Shown here: positions 7,085 through 13,012 of the stretch, one piece after another
Position numbering within the stretch: position 1 is the first letter of the stretch
How the letters are laid out: each line of letters starts with the position of its first letter
Origin: a bacterium
GTDB lineage: Bacteria; UBP18; UBA7526
DNA: 15,725 nucleotides
Reading direction: 5' to 3'
NCBI GenBank assembly: GCA_030615855.1
Contig: JAUWYL010000025.1
Span: 1-15,725, forward strand
Position numbers and translations under genes: made by a program
The notes under the pieces: model-generated
Databases searched by the model: none
What the model was told of the DNA's origin: nothing
What the model saw: the letters and a program-made list of their open reading frames with translations, nothing else

Positions 7085-8764
7085 TCACTCCTTTCTTAGG
7101 CTTTTGAAGGCCTGGGGTAGTTTCTCCAAAACATCAGAGGCAACGAGAGACTCCTCTCCCTTCTCTTGGGCAGCCAAATCCCCTGCCAGACCATGGAGAT
7201 AGACTCCTGTCTTCGCTGCTTCTAAAGGTTCCTTTCTCTGGGCTAAGAAGGAACCGATCATCCCCGTCAGAACATCCCCCACTCCCGCAGAGGCCATCCC
7301 TGGATTTCCCGTGGGATTGATATAGGTGTTCCCTCCTGGATCAGAGATGACTGTCCTTGCTCCTTTCAAAACAACGATCACTTTGTATCTTTTGGCAAAG
7401 TCGCCTGCAATCTTTATTCTATTCTCCTGTACCTCTTTTACTGTCTTACTGATGAGCCTTGCCATCTCACCAGGATGGGGAGTAATTATGCGGAATGCGG
7501 AATGCGGAATGCGAGAATGTAGGAGAGAGAGGTGACCAACGAGGGCATTAAGGGCATCGGCGTCAATGACCATGGAGAGAGAAATCTTTTTTATTAGATT
7601 CCTTACCAGTTGTTGAGTCTCTTTATCGGTAGATAGCCCAGGTCCAAGAGCAAGAGCATCTGCCTTTTTAGAAAATTCTATGATCTCTTTTTCTGCTTTC
7701 AAAGAAAGGGTTTTCTTTTTTGTCTCTGGTAGGGGTAAGGTCATCCCTTCAGTTAATTTAATCTCCATGATTTCATTCAGACTCTCTGGGATGCCCAGGG
7801 TGACTAAACCTACTCCACTTCTTAGAGCCCCAAAGCAGAGAGAGGCCGCCTGAGAAGTTAAGGTTGCAGCACCAGTCATACCCACACTTCCCGCAATGAC
7901 CAAGAGGTGACCATAGGTTCCTTTATGAGTATCTGGCCTCCTCGGCAAAAAATAAGCGGAAATCTCTTCTTTAGCAATTAGGTTTACTTTAATCCTTTCA
8001 TCCTCTAAGAATTTCTTGGGGAATCCGATGCGAGCTACCTCTAATTTTCCCACATATTCTGCTCCGGGATAGACGACCAACCCAATCTTGGGAAGACCGA
8101 AGGTTATGGTCAAATCTGCCCTTATTGCTTCTCCGGGGACCCTGCCTGTGCTTCCTTCCACTCCAGAGGGAATGTCCACAGAGACAATAGGTTTCTTCAG
8201 GGTATTGATAAACTTAATGATTTTTGCTTCTATTCCTTTAGGTGCTCCCTTTATTCCTGTTCCCAGAATAGCATCAACGATTAAATCTGACTTTTTAATT
8301 TCTTGTTTAAGTCTCTCTAATTTTCGAGAAGTATCTATCTCTATAATTTCTATCCACCTCATCGGTGGATCCGCCAAAGAGGCGGATTCTTTTAGCACTC
8401 TTTTCAGATTGGTCTTCGGATCTTTCTTGAGTTCTTCCTTCTTTGTTAATAAGAATACCTTTACCCTTGCCCCGTTGGAAGTAATCCGACCCCGAAGGGG
8501 ACGGATGCCTCGCCTCTGGCGAGGACTTCCAATGGGGTTTGCTTTTTCTTTTGCTAAAAGACGAGCCACTACCAGTCCATCTCCACCATTATTCCCCTTG
8601 CCACAGAAGATAGAGACCCTTTTCCCTTTAAGAGGTGCGTAGCAGGATTTGATTACTCTGGCTACTGCTCTTCCCGCATTCTCCATAAGTTCTATAGAAG
8701 GAATTCCAGAGGCAATGGTCTTCCTATCAATCTCCCTCATCTCTTCTGCAGTGACAATCTTCAT
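7085..8764 (-). CDS. nnr: Bifunctional NAD(P)HX epimerase / ADP-dependent dehydratase with repeat-derived insertions
   Basis: This 559-residue protein repairs damaged NAD(P)H hydrates. The N-terminal YjeF-type epimerase domain (about 1-260) has CGKGNNGGDGLVVAR (54-68), DAILGTG (164-170) and VDIPSGVEGSTG (196-207). The C-terminal ribokinase-like dehydratase (about 265-555) has VIDADALNAL (399-408), ITPHPGEMARL (427-437), VVLKGARTVI (464-473) and NPGMASAGVGDVLTGMIGSF (487-506). Three segments look foreign and coincide with DNA repeats: residues 76-97, about 127-138 and about 416-426. The frame stays open through all of them, the catalytic motifs are intact, and the extra residues lie in loops, so the enzyme is probably active. 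The ATG at 8764 has only a G-rich, weak ribosome binding site. Confidence 0.95.
   Translation of the reverse strand: MKIVTAEEMREIDRKTIASGIPSIELMENAGRAVARVIKSCYAPLKGKRVSIFCGKGNNGGDGLVVARLLAKEKANPIGSPRQRRGIRPLRGRITSNGARVKVFLLTKKEELKKDPKTNLKRVLKESASLADPPMRWIEIIEIDTSRKLERLKQEIKKSDLIVDAILGTGIKGAPKGIEAKIIKFINTLKKPIVSVDIPSGVEGSTGRVPGEAIRADLTITFGLPKIGLVVYPGAEYVGKLEVARIGFPKKFLEDERIKVNLIAKEEISAYFLPRRPDTHKGTYGHLLVIAGSVGMTGAATLTSQAASLCFGALRSGVGLVTLGIPESLNEIMEIKLTEGMTLPLPETKKKTLSLKAEKEIIEFSKKADALALGPGLSTDKETQQLVRNLIKKISLSMVIDADALNALVGHLSLLHSRIPHSAFRIITPHPGEMARLISKTVKEVQENRIKIAGDFAKRYKVIVVLKGARTVISDPGGNTYINPTGNPGMASAGVGDVLTGMIGSFLAQRKEPLEAAKTGVYLHGLAGDLAAQEKGEESLVASDVLEKLPQAFKSLRKE
7488..7515. repeat. ATGCGGA heptamer tandem inside nnr
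   Basis: ATGCGGA is repeated exactly at 7488-7494, 7495-7501 and 7502-7508, followed by a degraded fourth unit. On the coding strand it reads as CATTCCGCATTCCGCAT and gives the peptide SRIPHSAFRI just before the ITPHPGEM motif of nnr. Because seven is not a multiple of three, successive units are translated in different frames. Confidence 0.8.
8352..8387. repeat. Double-hairpin element inside nnr
   Basis: Two perfect 7-bp stems lie side by side and share two bases: ATCCACC-TCATC-GGTGGAT (8352-8370) and ATCCGCC-AAAGA-GGCGGAT (8369-8387). They encode about 12 residues (ESASLADPPMRW) in the epimerase domain of nnr. The stretch falls between two helical parts where family members usually have a short link. 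Confidence 0.8.
8470..8537. repeat. 68-bp palindromic element inserted in frame in nnr
   Basis: The outer inverted arms CCCCGTTGGAAGT (8470-8482) and ACTTCCAATGGGG (8525-8537) match at 12 of 13 positions. Inside are two hairpins: ATCCG/CGGAT capping CCCC-GAA-GGGG (about 8484-8506), and CCTCGCC-TCT-GGCGAGG (about 8508-8524). The element could fold as a three-armed structure. It encodes about 22 residues (PIGSPRQRRGIRPLRGRITS with flanking Asn) between KEKA and GARVKVF of the epimerase domain. It lacks any coding capacity of its own. Confidence 0.88.
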
Positions 8765-8816
8765 CGTTTCCCCCGAAAAGAAGTTAATAAGTTGACTAGT
8801 TGATAAAGTAACATTT

Positions 8817-8921
8817 GGTTATGGTCAGGGTTACGATGCCCGTTTCGGCTACGTTATTCGGTTACGTAACCGTAACCCCTAAACGATACGGGCTTCGTTA
8901 CCGTTACCTTTTGACCTAACC
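8817..8921. repeat. Palindromic element, GGTTAC family, copy B
   Basis: This occupies most of the 156-base acpS-nnr spacer. GGTTACGATGCCCGTTTCG (8829-8847) is identical over 19 bases to 4240-4258, and CGATACGGGCTTCGTT (8884-8899) is identical over 16 bases to 4431-4446. The centre is the perfect palindrome CGGTTACGTAACCG (8859-8872). Arms end in GGTTA on the left and CCTAACC on the right. The right end runs into the acpS stop codon. The remaining 8765-8816 shows no feature. Confidence 0.85.
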
Positions 8922-9334
8922 TATGGCTTGTTAACTTGTTTCCTTGTTAACTTGTTACTCTTCTTTATTGCTATGGCTTGAGCAATAGCATACTCTTTGG
9001 TATGGGACATAGATACCAGGACTTCGTCTATCTCTAATCTCTTGGCAATCTCTTTAGTCTTTCCCACTAATCTAACTTCTGGCTTTCCATCATTATTATG
9101 AATTACCTGAATATCCTTCCATCTTACCCCTTTTCTCCATCCCGTTCCCAGGGTCTTCATCACCGCTTCCTTGGTAGCGAAATGGGCTCCATAGAACTGG
9201 TATCTATCCTTTTTCTTCTCTCCCCGAGCAATCTCTTCCTTAGTAAAGACTCTTTCTAAGAACCTACCATTATTATCGATGGCCCTTTTGATTCTTTCTA
9301 TTTTAACAAGGTCTATTCCCACACCCTTAATCAT
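8921..9334 (-). CDS. acpS: Holo-acyl-carrier-protein synthase
   Basis: This 137-residue enzyme transfers 4'-phosphopantetheine from CoA to a serine of apo-ACP, activating it for fatty acid synthesis. MIKGVGIDLVKIERI carries the Mg-binding aspartate (D8), and FYGAHFATKEAVMKTLGTGW holds the conserved glutamate and the ACP/CoA-contacting residues. VSMSHTKEYAIAQAIA is the usual C-terminal strand. The ATG at 9334 has AGGAG 6 bases upstream. The last dozen residues (SNKLTRKQVNKP) go beyond the family end and are encoded by a tandem octamer. It heads the acpS-nnr unit after the terminator of the upstream gene. Confidence 0.95.
   Translation of the reverse strand: MIKGVGIDLVKIERIKRAIDNNGRFLERVFTKEEIARGEKKKDRYQFYGAHFATKEAVMKTLGTGWRKGVRWKDIQVIHNNDGKPEVRLVGKTKEIAKRLEIDEVLVSMSHTKEYAIAQAIAIKKSNKLTRKQVNKP
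8927..8958. repeat. Four tandem CTTGTTAA-type octamers at the acpS 3' end
   Basis: The units are CTTGTTAA (8927-8934), CTTGTTTC (8935-8942), CTTGTTAA (8943-8950) and CTTGTTAC (8951-8958). They supply the last codons of acpS before CCA TAG. The 8-bp unit means each copy is read in a different frame. Confidence 0.88.
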
Positions 9335-9351
9335 CTCATTCTCCTCATTTC

Positions 9352-9384
9352 AGTATACTATATTTTTCTTTAAGAAGCAAACAA
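9352..9384 (-). promoter_or_regulatory. Probable promoter for acpS
   Basis: The minus strand reads TATAGTATACT at 9362-9352. TATAGT (9362-9357) lies 16 bases after TTGTTT (9384-9379), and TATACT (9357-9352) lies 17 bases after TTGCTT (9380-9375). Either pairing gives an acceptable sigma70 promoter with a start only about 10 bases before the acpS ATG. It sits immediately after the terminator, as expected for a new transcription unit. Confidence 0.5.
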
Positions 9385-9412
9385 AAAGCCTATCTTAAAA
9401 AAGACAGGCTTT
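9378..9412 (-). terminator. Intrinsic terminator after the nagB-like gene
   Basis: On the minus strand a 12-bp stem (AAAGCCTGTCTT at 9412-9401, AAGATAGGCTTT at 9396-9385, one G-U pair) with a TTTT loop is followed by TTTTGTT. It lies 44 bases after the nagB-like stop. There is no T-run on the plus strand, so it is directional and ends the yvcK-nagB transcript. Confidence 0.85.
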
Positions 9413-9456
9413 GAGTCAGGTTAAAGTGAAACAAAGACTACGCGGATTTTAAGGAG

Positions 9457-10419
9457 TTATCTCAGATCGCTTAGATAAATCTCTTTAGAAGACAGGATAC
9501 TCTCTTTGCCTAAGATATCCTTTGCCGCTAGCTCATCAACAATATAGATCATCTTTCCTTTCTTAGCATACTCTTGAGAAAAAGAGATAGGTAGATTGCA
9601 AGTTACTGGCCCCAGAAGAGAACCAGCGATGGTCTCTCTCTTTCTCTCCCCATTGGCTAAAAGGAGGATCAGGGGGGCCTCATAGACCAACCCGGCTCCC
9701 ATAGAGACGGCATAGTGGGGGGATTCCTCTACACTGGAGAAATGGCCATCCTTCACTGCATTCTGAATGGTATTCTCATCTAACTTAACCAGAAGCATCC
9801 TCTCTTCCAAAGGGATGCCACACTCATGGAAGCCGATGTGTCCCTTTTCTCCCACTCCTACTACCTGAAGGTCGATTCCCCCATAGGATTTAATCAATTC
9901 CTCATAACCATCCAGGATCTTTTCCTTAATCCAGGAGAGATAATCGCTGGGGGTAGTATCTGGAATCGAGACCGCTTTCCCAAAATCGGTTCCTTTTAAT
10001 CCGTAATAGGAAGGATCGACTTTGTGGCTTTCCAATTCGTGAATTAATCTCTCCTCTTTTACCTCAGTACCTTTCGGGATAAAGGTCTTAGCAAAAGGTG
10101 GCGTGAGTTTCTGAAAGAGTTGCTCAGACATAAAATGGACGTAGCTCTCCGGATGTCTGACCCTCTCTTCCGGGGTAGCCCCGGGTAATCCGACATATTC
10201 ATCGAGGTTGAAGGAGACTATCCTCTGGGCATCGAAGAGATGCTGACTGCTGGCGATAATATCATAGAGGCCGGTAGGAGTGCTTCCCGTAGCCAACCCC
10301 AGGACTATTTTTTCTTTCTCTTCACTGGGGATAAAACTCAAGATCTGCCCCAATACGATCTGGGCAGCCACCTGGCTCATCTGTTTCTTATCTTTAGTAA
10401 TATAGACTTGAAATCCCAT
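9457..10419 (-). CDS. nagB: Divergent glucosamine-6-phosphate deaminase (NagB family)
   Basis: NagB converts glucosamine-6-phosphate to fructose-6-phosphate and ammonia. This 320-residue protein has the phosphate-binding LGLATGSTPTGLY (40-52), the base Asp in FNLDEYVGL (D73) and the ring-opening motif GEKGHIGFHECG (190-201) with His194 and Glu199. It is about 55 residues longer than E. coli NagB, mainly through extra sequence at about 131-175. In that motif the Asp/Asn before GH is Lys192, and the usual FNEPG is FHECG, so activity or substrate may differ. The ATG at 10419 has GAGAGG 5 bases upstream. It starts 18 bases after yvcK and ends at a terminator. The family is sure; the deaminase reaction is less so. 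Confidence 0.8.
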   Translation of the reverse strand: MGFQVYITKDKKQMSQVAAQIVLGQILSFIPSEEKEKIVLGLATGSTPTGLYDIIASSQHLFDAQRIVSFNLDEYVGLPGATPEERVRHPESYVHFMSEQLFQKLTPPFAKTFIPKGTEVKEERLIHELESHKVDPSYYGLKGTDFGKAVSIPDTTPSDYLSWIKEKILDGYEELIKSYGGIDLQVVGVGEKGHIGFHECGIPLEERMLLVKLDENTIQNAVKDGHFSSVEESPHYAVSMGAGLVYEAPLILLLANGERKRETIAGSLLGPVTCNLPISFSQEYAKKGKMIYIVDELAAKDILGKESILSSKEIYLSDLR

Positions 10420-10437
10420 TTCTACCTCTCTTGACTT

Positions 10438-11736
10438 TCATTCCTTTGTTCCCCTACCCTTGGCTTCCATGAAGATCCTCGTAATGGCTCGGGCCAACTT
10501 ATCTGGCTCATGGCGCAGGTAGTCCTTGGTGCTCATGAGATTGGCCTTAGCTATTTTTAATCCCATCTTTTCTATCTTCTCCTCATCCACCACTACCTGG
10601 AAGGCCTTCTCCTCTTCATACTTTTTGGCAAGTTCTGGAGGACCCTGGCTGGTATTTACCAGAACATAGTCCAGAAACTTACTCTTAGTATGCCTATAGA
10701 TGGCCTCTATATGGTCTGAGGCGGAGTAATTGTCCGTCTCTCCCGCCTGGGTCATGATGTTGCAGACGTAGATCTTAATGGCCCTTGAGTTCTTTATGGC
10801 CTCTATCATCCCTTTTGTTAAAAGGTTAGGCATCACACTGGTATAGAGAGAGCCCGGGCCGATAATAATTACCTCTGCTTCCTTTATGGCCTTCAGGGCC
10901 TCGGGATAGGAAGGAGCATCAGAAGGCAAAAGGGAGAGCTTCTCTATCTCACCTCCCGCCTCAGGAATCTCTGCCTCCCCTTTTATTACTCTCCCGTCTT
11001 TCATCTTTGCCTGGAGAGAAACGTCGCTTAGGGAAGAGGGAAGGACCCGACCACGAATGGCCAATACCTTGCTGGTAGCCCTCACGGCGCTGGCAAAGTT
11101 CTTGGTCACTTCACGCATTGCGGTGATAAAGAGATTCCCAAAGGAGTGACCCTCCAGTTCGCTGGGACCTTTGAATCTATATTGAAAGAGATCCTCCATC
11201 AGGGGCTCGGTATCTGCCAAGGCCACCAGGCAATTCCTGATATCCCCTGGGGGAGGCATGCCGAAGTCTTTTCTTAATCTTCCCGAGCTTCCTCCGGAAT
11301 CAGCCACAGTGACGATGGCCGTTAGATTAGAAGTATACTCCTTTATTCCCTTTAAGAGGCTGGAGAGGCCATGCCCCCCTCCAATGCCTACCACCCTCGG
11401 GCCCCTTCGCAGTTGCCTTTTCTCATAGACCACATCAACCAAATCCTTCTTTTCCTGGGGAGCGAAAAGGGAGTAGATGGATTTTAACAATCGTTGCAGG
11501 CCCAAGGCAATACAGATTACGCCTATAAAGAAAATAAGCATAACTACCGGCCTGGTTACCAGGGCCTCAGAGAGAAAGATTCTTTCAAAACCTTTTACAA
11601 ATTGGGGAGGCCTGGGAAGACGCAATAGGCCACCCAATCCCGTTCCAAGAAAGATAATCCCGACAAGTAAAAGGATTATCCACCTCTTAATGAGCATCCC
11701 GGGATAGAACCACTTCAATATCTTCTTTAATTTCAC
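10438..11736 (-). CDS. yvcK: YvcK/GlmR-type UDP-GlcNAc-responsive regulator with N-terminal membrane anchor
   Basis: The C-terminal 320 residues are a CofD-like Rossmann domain: GIGGGHG (117-123), TVADSGGSSGRLR (143-155), PPGDIRN (162-168) and GPGSLYTSVMPNL. In Bacillus and Listeria this family binds UDP-GlcNAc and supports growth on gluconeogenic carbon and cell-wall precursor synthesis. Here about 110 residues precede the domain, with two hydrophobic segments (about 19-39 and 63-84) that should form a membrane hairpin, giving 432 residues against about 317 in B. subtilis. The start is GTG at 11736 with GGAGG 9 bases upstream. It is coupled to the nagB-like gene. The role as envelope regulator is inferred from the family. 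Confidence 0.9.
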   Translation of the reverse strand: MKLKKILKWFYPGMLIKRWIILLLVGIIFLGTGLGGLLRLPRPPQFVKGFERIFLSEALVTRPVVMLIFFIGVICIALGLQRLLKSIYSLFAPQEKKDLVDVVYEKRQLRRGPRVVGIGGGHGLSSLLKGIKEYTSNLTAIVTVADSGGSSGRLRKDFGMPPPGDIRNCLVALADTEPLMEDLFQYRFKGPSELEGHSFGNLFITAMREVTKNFASAVRATSKVLAIRGRVLPSSLSDVSLQAKMKDGRVIKGEAEIPEAGGEIEKLSLLPSDAPSYPEALKAIKEAEVIIIGPGSLYTSVMPNLLTKGMIEAIKNSRAIKIYVCNIMTQAGETDNYSASDHIEAIYRHTKSKFLDYVLVNTSQGPPELAKKYEEEKAFQVVVDEEKIEKMGLKIAKANLMSTKDYLRHEPDKLARAITRIFMEAKGRGTKE

Positions 11737-11754
11737 CTTATCAGACCTCCTTCA

Positions 11755-11916
11755 GTTAACAGCAGTTAATAACGGTTAATAAGGATGCCTTTCGCTAACG
11801 CTCAAGAACCTTGTTTCTTCGCTTCGCTCAGAAATAACAGTTGCGTTAAAGGTAACCGATATTAACCCCTGCCTGCCGGCAGGCAAGGATATTAACAGTT
11901 TTTAACCGATTTTAAC
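11755..11916. repeat. GTTAA/TTAAC palindromic array in pdxJ-yvcK spacer
   Basis: GTTAA occurs at 11755, 11765 and 11775, exactly 10 bp apart, and TTAAC at 11862, 11892, 11902 and 11912, again in 10-bp steps with a gap. The orientation flips between the halves. Inserted between them are the dispersed repeat at 11804-11840 and the perfect 16-bp palindrome TGCCTGCCGGCAGGCA (11870-11885). Confidence 0.85.
11804..11840 (+). repeat. Dispersed CTTCGCTTCGCTCA repeat, copy 1
   Basis: This 37-bp sequence starts AAGAACCTTGTTT and ends TCGCTTCGCTCAGAAATAACAG. It matches the reverse complement of 12805-12839 except for small indels. The core GAGCGAAGCGAA resembles a short repeat seen in intergenic DNA of many environmental bacteria (from general knowledge, not searched). 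Confidence 0.8.
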
Positions 11917-11920
11917 CTAT

Positions 11921-12640
11921 CTATCTTCGCCTTTTGATAAGATTAAGCATCTCTTTGACCGCTTGCTTCATCCCCACCATTACTGCTCGGGCAATAATGT
12001 TATGGCCGATATTTAACTCCTCTATCTCGGGAATCTTGACTATTCGAGGGACATTCCGATAGGTAAGGCCGTGACCAGCACTTACCGCAAGGCCTAACTC
12101 TCGCGCTTCTTTGGCTGCTCTTGAAATGCGGGTGAGTTCTTTACCTTTCTTCTTCTTGCTTTTCGCTTCTGCATAGCATCCGGTATGTAACTCCACCATC
12201 TGAGCCCCTGTCTTAGTAGAGGTCTTGACCTGTTTTAGATCAGGGTCTATGAATAGACTCACCATGATATCTTTCTTCTTCAATCTCTTGACCGCCTGAG
12301 AAATCTTCCTCAAGTTTCCCGTTACATCCAATCCCCCTTCAGTAGTCAGTTCTTGTCTTTTCTCTGGTACCAGGGTAGCCTGATCCGGTTTTATTCTGCA
12401 GGCGATCTTTAGGATTTCTTCTGTTACCGCCATCTCTAAGTTGAGCCTCTTGACCTTTTTCCTTAGGAGTCTTACATCCCTATCCTGGATGTGGCGTCGA
12501 TCCTCTCTCAAATGAACGATAATAGAGTCTGCTCCTGCTCTCTGGGCCAAGAGGGCGGCCTCTAAGGGGTCTGGCTCTGGGACCCCTCTGGCCTGCCTTA
12601 CCGTAGCCACATGGTCGACATTTACTCCTAACCTAACCAT
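11921..12640 (-). CDS. pdxJ: Pyridoxine 5'-phosphate synthase
   Basis: PdxJ condenses 1-deoxyxylulose-5-phosphate with the PdxA product to make pyridoxine 5'-phosphate in the DXP-dependent vitamin B6 route. This 239-residue TIM barrel opens with MVRLGVNVDHVATVRQARG, the family signature, followed by DPLEAALLAQRAGADSIIVH, HLREDRRHIQDRDV and EMAVTEEIL. Later blocks VELHTGCYAEA, VSAGHGLTYRNV and ELNIGHNIIARAVMVG hold the phosphate-binding loops and catalytic residues. Length is normal. The ATG at 12640 is fixed by the conserved N-terminus although the ribosome binding site is weak. Placement near glmM and acpS genes is common in several phyla. pdxA is not present here. Confidence 0.96.
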   Translation of the reverse strand: MVRLGVNVDHVATVRQARGVPEPDPLEAALLAQRAGADSIIVHLREDRRHIQDRDVRLLRKKVKRLNLEMAVTEEILKIACRIKPDQATLVPEKRQELTTEGGLDVTGNLRKISQAVKRLKKKDIMVSLFIDPDLKQVKTSTKTGAQMVELHTGCYAEAKSKKKKGKELTRISRAAKEARELGLAVSAGHGLTYRNVPRIVKIPEIEELNIGHNIIARAVMVGMKQAVKEMLNLIKRRR

Positions 12641-12691
12641 CTCTTTACATTCCCAATTATGTGAAATTCGTCTTTCGTTTATCGGTTACCT

Positions 12692-12724
12692 GCCTGCCAT
12701 CGCTACGCTCAGGCGTTAGCAGGC
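12692..12724. repeat. GCCTGC...GCAGGC hairpin
   Basis: GCCTGC (12692-12697) pairs with GCAGGC (12719-12724) around a loop containing CGCTACGCTCAGGCGTTAGC. It opens the 372-base pdxJ-glmM spacer, which holds this hairpin, the ATCAGA array (12749-12905) and a GC-rich hairpin cluster (12935-12990). No gene was found in the spacer. Confidence 0.6.
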
Positions 12725-12748
12725 GGGCGAGGCTCGTGTAATTAGAGT

Positions 12749-12905
12749 ATCAGATTACCAGAATACCAGATGGAGAACTTAGGTATCAGAGGGTCAGATT
12801 AAATCTGTTATTTTGAGCGAAGCGAAAAACAAGGTTCTTCGATGAAATCGGAGGTTCTTATTCTGACCTTCTGACCATCTCATTCTGATACTCTGATGTT
12901 CTGAT
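12749..12905. repeat. ATCAGA/TCTGAT palindromic array with nested dispersed repeat
   Basis: Five RYCAGA-type words lie at 12749, 12757, 12765, 12785 and 12793 (ATCAGA, ACCAGA, ACCAGA, ATCAGA, GTCAGA). Five reverse-complement words lie at 12862, 12870, 12884, 12892 and 12900 (TCTGAC twice, TCTGAT three times). Most steps are exactly 8 bp. Between the halves sits the second copy of the dispersed repeat (12805-12839), in opposite orientation to copy 1. Confidence 0.88.
12805..12839 (-). repeat. Dispersed CTTCGCTTCGCTCA repeat, copy 2
   Basis: This 35-bp sequence, read on the minus strand, matches 11804-11840 apart from two small indels. It lies at the centre of the ATCAGA array. Confidence 0.8.
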
Positions 12906-12934
12906 AGTCTATAAAAACGAGCTGCGCAACCGCC

Positions 12935-12990
12935 CCTCGCCGTTGGCTCGGGATACTTCACTTCGGCGAGGTATCCTGAACGAAGTGAAG
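12935..12990. repeat. Cluster of mutually exclusive hairpins before pdxJ
   Basis: Three perfect stems overlap: CCTCGCCG/CGGCGAGG (12935-12942, 12964-12971), GGATAC/GTATCC (12951-12956, 12971-12976) and CTTCACTTCG/CGAAGTGAAG (12956-12965, 12981-12990). Only some can form together. The cluster follows the glmM stop by about 20 bases. There is no T-run, so it is not a standard terminator. Confidence 0.7.
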
Positions 12991-13012
12991 GGCAACCGTA
13001 TGACGTAACCTG

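Noticed and set aside
8088-8642. Long plus-strand open frame antisense to nnr
   Set aside because: It mirrors the nnr frame and its repeat insertions; no family motif or ribosome binding site.
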